NCBI GenBank assembly: GCA_009782475.1
Contig: WRIZ01000025.1
Location: forward strand, 1-37,734
Source of the DNA: Oscillospiraceae bacterium
GTDB lineage: Bacteria > Bacillota > Clostridia > Oscillospirales > UBA929
DNA: 37,734 nucleotides
Direction of reading: 5' to 3'
In this document: positions 1 to 11,321 of the stretch, in pieces
Layout of the letters: each line of letters starts with the position of its first letter
Position numbering within the stretch: position 1 is the first letter of the stretch
Notes under the pieces: generated by a model
Seen by the model: only the letters and a program-made list of their open reading frames with translations
Databases searched by the model: none
What the model was told of the DNA's origin: nothing
Position numbers and translations under genes: made by a program

Positions 1-83
1 GCCTTGCGCCTGACGATATAGCCACTATGAACGACTACCAGCGCGGGGAAGCCATTCCTATCAACGAAATCAACTGGAACTAA
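1..83 (+). CDS. 3' end of an unidentified protein (partial)
   Basis: One plus-strand frame is open from the left edge to a TAA at 81-83. It gives about 26 hydrophilic C-terminal residues ending INEINWN. A ribosome binding site for the next gene follows within 20 nt, which fits a real gene end. Too little is present to identify the protein, and a chance open frame of this length is possible. Confidence 0.4.
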   Translation, partial: LAPDDIATMNDYQRGEAIPINEINWN

Positions 84-109
84 TCAATGGTAAAAGGAGA
101 TGCCATACA

Positions 110-1258
110 ATGAAACGATGTATCAGCGCGGCCATCACCGCCGCCCTCATCCTCGCGTTCATCCCCTGCCTCTTCCTCACCGCCAGCGCGGAAACGGAGG
201 GCGATTGGGAGTACACCGTTTCCGGCGATAAGGCAACCATTACAGAGTACATCGGCGCGGGCGGAGCCGTCACCATCCCTTCCGAACTCGGCGGCTACTC
301 TGTAACCGCGATTGGCAATCATTCATTTGCCGGCTATACAATCGGTGAAATCATACTGACAAGCGTGACCATTCCCAACAGCGTGACCTCGATTGGCGAT
401 TTTGCGTTCTCTGGCTGTACCTCACTAACAAGCGTGACCGTTCCCAACAGCGTGACCTCGATTGGCAGAGGGGCGTTCTATGATTGCACCTCGCTAACGA
501 GCGCGGCCATTGGCGGCAGCGTGAAAACGATTGGCGAAGACGCGTTCCGTAATACCTCACTGACAAGCGTAACCATCCCCAACAGCGTAACCGCGCTTAG
601 TTATGGGGTGTTTTCCGAATGCAAGTCGCTAACGAGCGTGACCATAGGAAGCGGCGTGACCTCGATTGGCCAAGCGGCTTTCGGTTGGTGTACTTCGCTA
701 ATGAGCATGACCATCCCGAAAAACGTGACAAGTATCGAATTTGATGCGTTTCCTATTGAGAATAAGGATTTCGCCGTCAGTTGCTATACAGATTCCGCCG
801 CGCATACATGGGCAAAAGATAGAAACAGTAAAGCCAATGCCAATATTAAGATTACCCTGCTCGACGCACCTGCCGACCCTCCCCCGTCACCCTCACCATA
901 TCCCAGCCCATCACCATCCCCGTCACCGACAGGCAGCGGGGATGTCCCGGCTGTGAATACCTCCCCCGGAGATATTCCCGACCCCACCACATCGCCCGAC
1001 CCCGACGAACCCAGCCCCAGCCCGTCACCCAGCGATGAACCCGAACCGTCCACGGAGCCGGAATCCGACCCGTCGCCGTCCGTAGAACCCATACCGACCC
1101 CATCCCCGAAGCCGACGCCCTCTCCCTCACCGTCTGCGCCCCCGGTCAACGACCCGGATGATGGCGGCGGGTTGTGGTGGCTTTGGGTTTTGATCGGCGT
1201 TGTTGTCGTGGGCGGGGGTATCGCGGTTGTGGTGGTGAGAAAGGGCAAGAAGAAATAA
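110..1258 (+). CDS. BspA-type leucine-rich-repeat surface protein with Pro/Ser stalk and C-terminal anchor
   Basis: This is a secreted, membrane-anchored surface protein of unknown ligand. An AAAGGAG site lies about 10 nt before the ATG. Residues 1-27 form a signal peptide ending near TASAE. Residues about 60-225 hold roughly six to seven LRR_5 (BspA/TpLRR) repeats of about 23 residues with the core LTSVTIPNSVTSIG followed by an AF turn and C-T-S. Residues about 255-345 are a low-complexity stalk of Pro, Ser, Asp and Glu with many SPSP units. The end is a transmembrane helix (GLWWLWVLIGVVVVGGG) and a KGKKK stop-transfer tail. No LPxTG sorting motif is visible, so anchoring is probably by the helix itself. 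Family members in gut and oral bacteria often mediate adhesion; that role is inference here. It stands alone and is closed by its own terminator. Confidence 0.85.
   Translation: MKRCISAAITAALILAFIPCLFLTASAETEGDWEYTVSGDKATITEYIGAGGAVTIPSELGGYSVTAIGNHSFAGYTIGEIILTSVTIPNSVTSIGDFAFSGCTSLTSVTVPNSVTSIGRGAFYDCTSLTSAAIGGSVKTIGEDAFRNTSLTSVTIPNSVTALSYGVFSECKSLTSVTIGSGVTSIGQAAFGWCTSLMSMTIPKNVTSIEFDAFPIENKDFAVSCYTDSAAHTWAKDRNSKANANIKITLLDAPADPPPSPSPYPSPSPSPSPTGSGDVPAVNTSPGDIPDPTTSPDPDEPSPSPSPSDEPEPSTEPESDPSPSVEPIPTPSPKPTPSPSPSAPPVNDPDDGGGLWWLWVLIGVVVVGGGIAVVVVRKGKKK
362..466 (+). repeat. Near-identical 69-nt direct repeat inside the LRR gene
   Basis: The 36-nt block starting at 362 recurs at 431 with very few changes, and weaker copies follow at about 565-600 and 640-672. 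The period corresponds to one 23-residue LRR unit. Conservation at the DNA level suggests recent unit duplication or gene conversion rather than old divergence. Confidence 0.7.
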
Positions 1259-1308
1259 CTGGTTGATTAACAACATATAGGGCGCGAACGCGCCGTCGGT
1301 CACAGCGC

Positions 1309-1343
1309 AAGGCAGAGGATTTTGTCCTCTGCCTTGTTTGTTT
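1309..1343 (+). terminator. Rho-independent terminator after the LRR gene
   Basis: A perfect 11-bp stem (AAGGCAGAGGA at 1309-1319 with TCCTCTGCCTT at 1325-1335) has a 5-nt loop and is followed by GTTTGTTT. It lies 50 nt beyond the LRR stop codon and separates that gene from the sporulation operon. Confidence 0.85.
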
Positions 1344-1364
1344 GCAGCCGTATGCCAGTATACT

Positions 1365-1393
1365 GCATGACCGCGGGAAGTTCATCATATAGA
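1365..1393 (+). promoter_or_regulatory. Possible sigma-E-like promoter for the SpoIVFA/SpoIVFB-like operon
   Basis: GCATGA at 1365-1370 and CATATAGA at 1386-1393 are separated by 15 nt, loosely matching the sigma-E pattern (GHATA, 14-15 nt, CATACAMT). The site sits between the preceding terminator and the start of a gene pair that is mother-cell specific in Bacillus. The match is weak and was picked by eye. Confidence 0.3.
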
Positions 1394-1416
1394 TATGTGG
1401 ACGAGGGGTGATTTGT

Positions 1417-2304
1417 ATGGAGGAAAACAAGCCAAAAGAGCAAAGCAATGCGGAGCAGAAACCCAGCCAAGCGGCGTTTATACGGCTGTGCGTGTCGCTT
1501 TTGATTTTGGGGACGGCGTTGATCCTGCGTACATTTTTCCCCGAACCTACGCAGAATTTTTTGAAAAAGGCCGTTGCGGGCGGGTTTGATTACACCGCCA
1601 TTCTCGGTGATGTAGGCCAAAGCCTGCGCGCATTTATGGTGGGTGTCCCGCACCCGGATGAAAAAGCAAAGGTTGACGGAGACGTTGAGACGGAAGAGGA
1701 AGGTTTATACGCCAACAGCGATCTGCTGGAGACATTTGACCCGGAGAATGAGCCGCCGCCGGATGACAGCGTCGGTTCAGGCGGGTTTGACGTTCCTGTA
1801 TTGTGGGTTGACGCCCGCCTCTTTCCATCGCAGCTCGATGATGAAGACGATACCCTGCCCCTCCCTTTCGGGCTGCAAAAACCAGACAGGGTGGATTATA
1901 CTGTATACGAGCTGCCGTTTGAAACGGTGATGCCGGTGGAAGGCCGGCTGACGTCATCGTTTGGTTACCGCATCCATCCTGTTTACGGCGATTGGCGGTT
2001 TCACTACGGGATCGACATCGCCAACACATCGGGAACGAAGATCAAGGCGTTCGCCGACGGCACCGTTTGGGCAACCGGAACCAACGCCGGTTACGGCAAG
2101 TATCTCATCATCGAACATGAGGATGGGTATGTTTCCCTGTACGCGCATTGCAGCAAAATAACCGCCAAAGCGGGAGACAAGGTGAAAGCGGGAGACAGCA
2201 TCGCCGCCGTTGGCTCAACCGGGGTTTCCACAGGGCCGCATTTGCATTTTGAGCTTCGCCGGGAAAACGCTTTCCTTGATCCATCGCCGTATTTGGCGGT
2301 ATGA
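1417..2304 (+). CDS. spoIVFA: Membrane-anchored M23 (LytM) domain protein, SpoIVFA-like
   Basis: Probable mother-cell sporulation protein that scaffolds or regulates the adjacent intramembrane protease. I chose the ATG at 1417 because GAGG at 1403-1406 sits at a good distance from it; the in-frame GTG at 1408 overlaps that site. The 295-residue product has a short cytoplasmic N-terminus, one transmembrane helix (about 21-41), an acidic linker and a C-terminal M23 domain (about 170-292). The zinc-site motifs are complete: HYGID (H196, D200), LYAH (H244) and HLHF (H275, H277). In Bacillus, SpoIVFA inhibits SpoIVFB until the sigma-K checkpoint is passed; that role is inferred from the family and from the next gene, which it overlaps by ATGA. 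SpoIIQ-type proteins share this architecture, so the exact name is less certain than the fold. Confidence 0.75.
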   Translation: MEENKPKEQSNAEQKPSQAAFIRLCVSLLILGTALILRTFFPEPTQNFLKKAVAGGFDYTAILGDVGQSLRAFMVGVPHPDEKAKVDGDVETEEEGLYANSDLLETFDPENEPPPDDSVGSGGFDVPVLWVDARLFPSQLDDEDDTLPLPFGLQKPDRVDYTVYELPFETVMPVEGRLTSSFGYRIHPVYGDWRFHYGIDIANTSGTKIKAFADGTVWATGTNAGYGKYLIIEHEDGYVSLYAHCSKITAKAGDKVKAGDSIAAVGSTGVSTGPHLHFELRRENAFLDPSPYLAV

Positions 2305-2876
2305 GCATAGGCAAGGTCAAAATACACGCGGGTTTCATTCTTTTGGTCACCATCCTAGTTTATATCGATCAGGGGTATCTGCTTTGGGTCGTCTTTGCGG
2401 CGGCTCTTTTGCATGAACTGGGGCATTATATCCCGCTCCGGCTTCTCGGGGGCCGTGTCGCGCGGCTGGAACTAACCGGGGGCGGCGTCGGGATGGAGAC
2501 ATCACAGCCGATGAGCTACGGCAAAGAGCTTTTGACCGTGATCGCGGGGCCGGCGGCAAGTCTTGTTTTTGCGTTGCTTTTTACCGTTTTTGATGATATG
2601 ATAGACGGACAAGCAGCTTTGACCGGGATGTGCTTTTCGCACGGAGTATTCAATCTGCTGCCGATGCGCGGGCTGGACGGCGGGCGCATTTTAGAGATAT
2701 TGCTTGACGCGTTTGGTTTTAAGCGCACCGCCGCCAACATCACAACAATCGTGACAGCCGTTGTGTTAGGTCTTGTATGCGGATTTATGGCACTGCGCCA
2801 CCGCAATGTGTCGATGCTGCTTGCCATGATGTACATCATGTCGTCCATGTTCCAGCAAAAACAAATGCAGAGGTAA
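2301..2876 (+). CDS. spoIVFB: Site-2 metalloprotease (M50), SpoIVFB-like
   Basis: Intramembrane zinc metalloprotease. In spore formers SpoIVFB cleaves pro-sigma-K in the mother cell. The product has 191 residues and several hydrophobic segments. The zinc-binding HELGH motif (H38, E39, H42) lies in the second segment, and the second-site motif NLLPMRGLDGGR supplies the third ligand (D126). It is much shorter than Bacillus SpoIVFB (about 288 residues), with no C-terminal CBS domain, so substrate or ATP gating by that domain must be absent or supplied otherwise. The start codon overlaps the stop of the M23 gene (ATGA), so translation is probably coupled and the two proteins made in step. The role is inferred from this pairing. 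Confidence 0.8.
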   Translation: MSIGKVKIHAGFILLVTILVYIDQGYLLWVVFAAALLHELGHYIPLRLLGGRVARLELTGGGVGMETSQPMSYGKELLTVIAGPAASLVFALLFTVFDDMIDGQAALTGMCFSHGVFNLLPMRGLDGGRILEILLDAFGFKRTAANITTIVTAVVLGLVCGFMALRHRNVSMLLAMMYIMSSMFQQKQMQR

Positions 2877-2879
2877 TCT

Positions 2880-4658
2880 ATGACCCCATACCAAAGAGTA
2901 GAACCGTTTTTAACGGCGGTCAAAAAACCTGCCCGGTATACCGGCGGCGAGTTCAATACCACCCTCAAAGACCCGCGTTCAGTCGATCTGCGGGTGGCTT
3001 TTTGCTTCCCCGATACTTATGAGATCGGGATGTCCTGCCTCGGGCTGCGGATCCTCTATGACGTGATAAACCGTCTGCCTGCCGTTTGGTGTGAGCGGGC
3101 TTTCGCTCCGTGGGAGGACATGAGAGCTTTGCTGCTGCGCAAGAAAATTCCCCTTTACGCGCTCGAAAGCGGCGACGCGCTGTCTGACTTCGACGTGCTG
3201 GCGTTTACTGTCCAAACGGAGTTATCGTATACCAATATACTATCCATGCTTGATTTGGCCGGTTTGCCGCTCCGTGCGGCGGAGCGGGATGAGACCCACC
3301 CCATTGTGATCGCGGGCGGGTCGTGCGCCTTCCACCCCGAGCCGCTGGCTGATTTTATCGACCTTTTTGCCGTCGGTGAGGGCGAGGAAGTCATTGTTGA
3401 GCTGATGGAATTGTTTAGAGAGAAATTACCCCGCGTAGAAACGCTGGCTCGGGCGGCGGAGATCGAAGGGGTGTATGTCCCGTCGTACTATACGGTTTCA
3501 TACAACAAAGACGGAACCATCAAGGCGGTTGAGGGAAAACCCGTTCAAAAGCGTGTTGTACGCGACCTAAACAGCGTCCCCTACCCTGAAAAACACATTG
3601 CCGTGAGCACGGAGATCGTCCATGACCGGGTCATGCTGGAGCTCTTCCGCGGCTGCGCCCGGGGCTGCCGTTTTTGCCAAGCCGGGCATATTTCCCGCCC
3701 GGTTCGGGAAAAATCCCCGGAGACGCTTGCCAAACAGGCAATCGCCGCCGTGGAATCGTCAGGTGCGGGCGAGATCGGGCTGGTATCCCTTTCAACATCC
3801 GATTACGCAGGACTGGAAGCGTTGTGCGATACCCTTGTCCCGTGGTGCGGCCCCCGCCGTGTCAGCCTCTCCCTCCCCTCCCTGCGCGCCGACTCCTTTT
3901 CCCCGCAGCTTTTACAAAGGGCGGGGCAAGTGCGGAAATCCGGGCTGACTTTCGCGCCGGAAGCGGGATCGGAACGATTACGGAATGTTATAAACAAGAA
4001 TCTTCAAGAAAACGATTTGTTATCAGCTTGTTCCACCGCCTTTACCGGCGGCTGGAACGGCGTCAAGCTGTATTTCATGCTGGGGCTTCCGACCGAGACT
4101 GACGAGGATGTACGAGAGATCGCCGAGCTTTGCGGCAGAATATATCGCCTCTCCAAAACGGACGCGGCGGGACGTTCCCGCCGAATCACCGCCAGTGCGT
4201 CCTGCTTTGTCCCCAAACCGCATACACCTTTCCAATGGGAGCCGATGGTTGCGCCGGACGAGCTGCTGCGCCGTGCCGGATTGGTGCGCGGCACTATGCG
4301 GAAGCAGGTGACCTTCCACTGGCATGAGCCGGAAACAGCCTATTGGGAGTGTGTGTTGAGCAGGGGCGACCGGCGTTTGGGCGCGGTGCTGGAACGAGCC
4401 TACCGTTTGGGCTGCCGGATGGATGGATGGAGGGAATGCTTCTCCCCGGAGCGGTGGCGCGAAGCGTTTGCGCTGGAGGGGCTTGAACCTGATTTCTACG
4501 CCCTGCGGCGGCGGGAACCTGACGAGGTGCTGCCGTGGTCGCATATCTCCTGCGGCGTCTCTGTTGATCATTTGAAGCGCGAACGCGAAAAAGCCTATCG
4601 CGCCGAACCGTCGAAAGATTGCCGGAACCATTGTGAAAGGTGCGGTGTATGCAGATGA
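2880..4658 (+). CDS. Radical SAM protein, TIGR03960 type (B12-binding-like N-terminus)
   Basis: Radical SAM enzyme of unknown reaction. The 592-residue protein starts 3 nt after the protease gene, with AGAGG upstream. The N-terminal third resembles the cobalamin-binding-like part of the YgiQ-type family. The 4Fe-4S/SAM motif is C259-x3-C263-x2-C266 (GCARGCRFCQAG). The C-terminus has a Cys-rich tail, CRNHCERCGVCR, that looks like a second metal site. In Firmicutes this protein is normally followed by, or fused to, a TIGR03936 protein, and the pair often sits near RNase G and ribosomal protein L21. Here the partner is displaced by one gene. The family's substrate is, to my knowledge, not established; context has been taken to suggest RNA or ribosome work. 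Confidence 0.85.
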   Translation: MTPYQRVEPFLTAVKKPARYTGGEFNTTLKDPRSVDLRVAFCFPDTYEIGMSCLGLRILYDVINRLPAVWCERAFAPWEDMRALLLRKKIPLYALESGDALSDFDVLAFTVQTELSYTNILSMLDLAGLPLRAAERDETHPIVIAGGSCAFHPEPLADFIDLFAVGEGEEVIVELMELFREKLPRVETLARAAEIEGVYVPSYYTVSYNKDGTIKAVEGKPVQKRVVRDLNSVPYPEKHIAVSTEIVHDRVMLELFRGCARGCRFCQAGHISRPVREKSPETLAKQAIAAVESSGAGEIGLVSLSTSDYAGLEALCDTLVPWCGPRRVSLSLPSLRADSFSPQLLQRAGQVRKSGLTFAPEAGSERLRNVINKNLQENDLLSACSTAFTGGWNGVKLYFMLGLPTETDEDVREIAELCGRIYRLSKTDAAGRSRRITASASCFVPKPHTPFQWEPMVAPDELLRRAGLVRGTMRKQVTFHWHEPETAYWECVLSRGDRRLGAVLERAYRLGCRMDGWRECFSPERWREAFALEGLEPDFYALRRREPDEVLPWSHISCGVSVDHLKREREKAYRAEPSKDCRNHCERCGVCR

Positions 4659-5824
4659 AAAAGACGATGACTGTTATCATAACATTGATCCTGCTCCTGT
4701 CCGCTTGCGGCGGTACGCCGTCTCCCAGCTTTTCTGAGCCGAGCATTGTTCCCTTGCCAAGCAAAAACCCGGAACAACCCCTGCCGGAATACCCGGTGAT
4801 CGACGGCAGCTCCTCAACGGCGTACATGCACATGGCCATCCGCTCTTATTTGACCGACGAGCGTTTTTCCATCACCCACAGCCAAACGTATGCCGCCTTG
4901 GAACGGCTCATCCCCGGGCATGACGACCCGGCCGACGTGGTTCTCGCTGTTAAGTATTATGACGAGACCCTTCAGGACGTCAAAGACCGAGGTGCGGATT
5001 TGATCATCACCCCCATCGCCAAAGAGGGGTTCGTCTTCCTGCTTCATAAAGATAACCCTGTCAAAAGCCTGACACAGCAGCAGATACGCGATATTTACGC
5101 GGGAAAGATCACCAACTGGAAGGAAGTCGGCGGCAAAAACGCGGACATCGTACCGTTTCAGCGCAACTGGTTTTCCGGCAGCCAAACCGCTATGGAGGAT
5201 TTTATGGGCGGCGTCCCTGTCATTGCCGCTGAAGAGACCCCGCCGTGGTCGATGTCGATGATGCTGGAATCGGTGTATACCAATCCAAACGCCATCGGCT
5301 ACAATATGTACAGCTGGACGATGGATCAAAATACCGACGTGAAGGTTTTGGCGGTGGACGGCATTCCCCTCTCGGACAAAACACTGGCGGACGGCAGTTA
5401 CCCTCTGCTGATATACACCTACAGCTATTACAATAACGGCAATGAAAAGGGCAAAGCCCTGACCGACTGGCTTCTGACCGATGCGGGGCAGAAAGTCATC
5501 GCCAGCGCGGGGTATGTGGGCATTTTCGGCGAAATGCCGTTTGAATCAGGAATTTACTATGGGGAAGACGACACCGCTCCTTATAGGGTGATCGAAGAGC
5601 ACTTGACGAAGAACGGATATGAGTTATATTTCCTCTTTGAGCAGATAAACGATCAGGAACAGATCGAAGCATTATCCGGCGGAAAAGCCAAGGATATAAC
5701 GGTCGCTTATGTCATTGAGTTTGATCTTGACAAGAATGGATACTATACGCAAAAAAAGTTTGTTGTCATCTCCCGGGTAAAAGGCGGAGAGTTTGAGATC
5801 GTCAACGAAGGGGAATGGCCATGA
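4649..5824 (+). CDS. PstS-like periplasmic-binding lipoprotein
   Basis: Lipid-anchored extracellular substrate-binding protein of the phosphate-binding (PstS/PBP-like) fold. GAAAGG at 4635-4640 serves ATG 4649 or ATG 4655; the latter overlaps the radical SAM stop as ATGA. The signal sequence ends in a lipobox, LLSAC, and the Cys would be lipidated. The core (about 60-290) has the family stretches IVxxxDNPVxxLTxxQIxxIYxGxITNWxEVGG and SGSQTAMEDFM, typical of phosphate-ABC binding proteins. The last 90 residues diverge and may be a separate small domain. No PstCAB transporter genes are nearby, so it may sense or scavenge a ligand rather than feed a local transporter. Position between two usually adjacent genes suggests insertion by rearrangement. 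Confidence 0.75.
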   Translation: MQMKKTMTVIITLILLLSACGGTPSPSFSEPSIVPLPSKNPEQPLPEYPVIDGSSSTAYMHMAIRSYLTDERFSITHSQTYAALERLIPGHDDPADVVLAVKYYDETLQDVKDRGADLIITPIAKEGFVFLLHKDNPVKSLTQQQIRDIYAGKITNWKEVGGKNADIVPFQRNWFSGSQTAMEDFMGGVPVIAAEETPPWSMSMMLESVYTNPNAIGYNMYSWTMDQNTDVKVLAVDGIPLSDKTLADGSYPLLIYTYSYYNNGNEKGKALTDWLLTDAGQKVIASAGYVGIFGEMPFESGIYYGEDDTAPYRVIEEHLTKNGYELYFLFEQINDQEQIEALSGGKAKDITVAYVIEFDLDKNGYYTQKKFVVISRVKGGEFEIVNEGEWP

Positions 5825-6409
5825 ACATCCGCCTTGCCTATCATAAAACCGGACGGGCGCGGTTTTGCTCACATTTGGATACCATGCGCGTCTTCCAACA
5901 AGCTCTAACGCGTGTAAAACTGCCGCTGAGGTATACCGAGGGGTTTAACCCGCACATCGTCCTCTCCATCGCCCTGCCGCTTGGCGTGGGGGTCGAGAGT
6001 ATCGCCGAAAGATTGGATTTCGGCATCACCGAAAACATCAGCATGGGGACGCTGCCCGCAAAACTCAACGCCGCCCTGCCGGAGGGTTATCATGTAACAG
6101 GGGCTGTCATAGGCGGCCGCCCGGTTTCGCAGATTTTCTACGCTTCCTATGAAATACTGGCCGATTCACCGATTGAGCCGGAGAGCGTTGTACAACTGTT
6201 TACTTCATCGGCAGTCGTGGAGAAGCGCAACAAGAAAAAGGACTACATCCCGACGGACATAGTCCCCTTTATTCGTGATTGCCAATGTGTGCGTTCAGGT
6301 GAAAAGCTCCTGCTGACCGTCACGCTGACGGCCAAAGAACCCATCCTCAACCCGGAATATCTAGCCGAAGCATGGCGTACATATCTCGACCCGGAAGCGG
6401 CTTTTACCT

Positions 6410-9796
<3,387 letters not shown>

Positions 9797-9827
9797 TTGA
9801 ACAGCCTCCGGCTCGAAGATTTGGTAT

Positions 9828-9856
9828 AGATTACCACATCCGAAGACACCTGTCAA
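9828..9856 (-). promoter_or_regulatory. Sigma-A-type promoter for the zinc-ribbon/ligA/sodA operon
   Basis: On the minus strand TTGACA (9856-9851) is followed after 17 nt by TAATCT (9833-9828), which is preceded by TGG as in an extended -10. The -35 is perfect and overlaps the yunB stop codon. The -10 is only a partial match. Confidence 0.5.
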
Positions 9857-10569
9857 GTCTTGCTGAATAAGTCCTGCATTTGGAAATAACTGTCCGGCAC
9901 CGCTCCGACGATGACTGTCTCGGCGATGGTGACCTGCGTGGTGACCTGCGTCCCGGTTTGATAGCCAGGAAGCAGGATGGAGATGTCTACAACGATGTCC
10001 ATCATAATCTGGTGCCGCGTTTGGTTGATGCCGGCGGCTGTAAACTGATTGGAAAATGACGTGCTCACCGTTCCCAGCGGCACGATTTTGATGGGTATTT
10101 TAGGCCCCCGGCCGCTGAAAAGATCACTGTTGATCAAATTTCCGGCAGGGATGGCTAACTTTGATGTGTCGGCACGCTTGAGCGACGCCAGCACTTCGGA
10201 GGAGATGTCCGCTCTAAGGCGGTTGGTGGCGATGATGTCGGTTTTCAACGCCGTGATCTGCCCGTAAACATCCTTCTCAAAATAAACTAGGTCACCGTAA
10301 GTGACGTTTTCATCGGTTATGCGCTTTATGATCGCCTGATTGATGGTGGTTGCCGCCAGCTGGTTGACCTCAACGCGCGCCATCTGTGTGATAATAGGGC
10401 GCAGATGATTTGAGATATAATAGTTGCCGATGAGAAAAACGGCGATGGCAATGACGGCAATGATCAGAATCGGGGCTTTCGATGACCTTGACGCTCCTTT
10501 GGAACGCCTTGGCCGTCGCGCCTTCCTCGTGCGCCGCCAAAGAGAAAAACGACGGCTGATGCGACCCAT
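9853..10569 (-). CDS. yunB: Sporulation protein YunB
   Basis: Homologue of the sigma-E-controlled Bacillus YunB, which is needed for normal spore formation; biochemical role unknown. The ATG follows GGGGAGG. The 238-residue protein has a very basic N-terminus (RRFSLWRRTRKARRPRR), one membrane helix at about 32-50, then an extracytoplasmic domain with conserved-looking stretches: LAxxxINxAI, LVYFEKDxxGxIxALKTD, KIPLGT-like KIVPLGT, and AGINQTRHQIMMDI. The length is close to the family norm. It is divergently placed against the AT-rich kinase gene. No clear sigma-E promoter could be assigned upstream. Confidence 0.85.
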   Translation of the reverse strand: MGRISRRFSLWRRTRKARRPRRSKGASRSSKAPILIIAVIAIAVFLIGNYYISNHLRPIITQMARVEVNQLAATTINQAIIKRITDENVTYGDLVYFEKDVYGQITALKTDIIATNRLRADISSEVLASLKRADTSKLAIPAGNLINSDLFSGRGPKIPIKIVPLGTVSTSFSNQFTAAGINQTRHQIMMDIVVDISILLPGYQTGTQVTTQVTIAETVIVGAVPDSYFQMQDLFSKT

Positions 10570-10655
10570 AGCATGACCTCCCCTAAGGGTAGTCTATGCG
10601 GGGGAAGTCATGAAAATAATACATATCTGATTTCGCCCTGCGGGTCAAACAGTTC

Positions 10656-10684
10656 TTGAAACAGACGAGTTGTATGTGTTATAT
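10656..10684 (+). promoter_or_regulatory. Probable promoter of the CPT-like kinase gene
   Basis: TTGAAA at 10656-10661 and TTATAT at 10679-10684 are 17 nt apart, about 25 nt before the start codon. This lies in the 140-nt divergent spacer between yunB and the kinase, which otherwise shows nothing I could assign. Confidence 0.5.
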
Positions 10685-10709
10685 TGGCTATGAGAAAGCA
10701 GGTGTATGA

Positions 10710-11285
10710 TTGAAAAAAGGGAAAATCATTTGGTTAAACGGAACGTCAAGCGTAGGTAAATCAACATTGGCGAAAACACTGCAAGAAAGGCTGCCAACTC
10801 CTTTTTACCTTCTTTCGGTCGATACCTTTTTTCTCATTGGGCCGGAGAAATTTATCAAGTCAAACCCCAACCAAACGGTCTCAACTGCTTTAACCGGGTT
10901 CCACCATGCTATCAAGACTTTTTCTGATATTGGTATCGATGTTATCGTTGACCATGTTTTTTTGACGGATGATGCCAAGGATCATACCATCACTCGTTTG
11001 GACACAATGAATGAGTGTGTATCGCTGCTCCATGATCGTGATGTTTTATTTGTGCACGTTACTTGTCCCTTAGATGAGTTAAGACGAAGAGAAAAAGAAC
11101 GCGGCAATCGGCAAATCGGAAACGCGGAAGAGCTATTGTCAAAGCTATGCCCGAAAGATACATACGACATAACCGTAGATACATTCAACAACACCAAAGA
11201 AGAGTGTGCCGATAAAATCATAGATTTGCTGAACTATCCTAACAAGTTTTTCGCGTTTAAGACACTTTGGCAGCAACGCAACTGA
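10710..11285 (+). CDS. Chloramphenicol phosphotransferase-like P-loop kinase
   Basis: Small P-loop kinase resembling the chloramphenicol 3-O-phosphotransferase family (PF07931), which inactivates the antibiotic in Streptomyces; many relatives have unknown substrates. A TTG start follows AGGTG by 8 nt. The 191-residue protein has a Walker A motif GTSSVGKST (11-19) near the N-terminus, a DTFF segment, a Walker B-like DVIVDHVF strand, and a basic lid DELRRREKERGNRQIG. The DNA is more AT-rich than the flanking genes, with AAA/ATT/GAT-rich codons. The gene is single, has its own promoter and points against its neighbours. These features suggest acquisition by transfer. Drug resistance is possible but not shown. 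Confidence 0.7.
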   Translation: MKKGKIIWLNGTSSVGKSTLAKTLQERLPTPFYLLSVDTFFLIGPEKFIKSNPNQTVSTALTGFHHAIKTFSDIGIDVIVDHVFLTDDAKDHTITRLDTMNECVSLLHDRDVLFVHVTCPLDELRRREKERGNRQIGNAEELLSKLCPKDTYDITVDTFNNTKEECADKIIDLLNYPNKFFAFKTLWQQRN

Positions 11286-11321
11286 TGAAGCATTGGTCGA
11301 AAGGGTGTTTTAGCCTGTGAT

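Noticed and set aside
868-1148. Pro/Ser-rich tract as a possible CRISPR or minisatellite array
   Set aside because: Repeats are irregular CCC/TCN codons in a continuous reading frame, with no constant repeat or spacer length.
784-1248. Minus-strand frame with Gly-Asp repeats (GDGDGDG)
   Set aside because: It is the complement of the Pro/Ser-coding stalk of the LRR protein and resembles a calcium-binding repeat only by composition.
1408-1416. GTG start for the SpoIVFA-like protein
   Set aside because: The GTG is inside the GAGGGGTGA ribosome binding site that serves ATG 1417.
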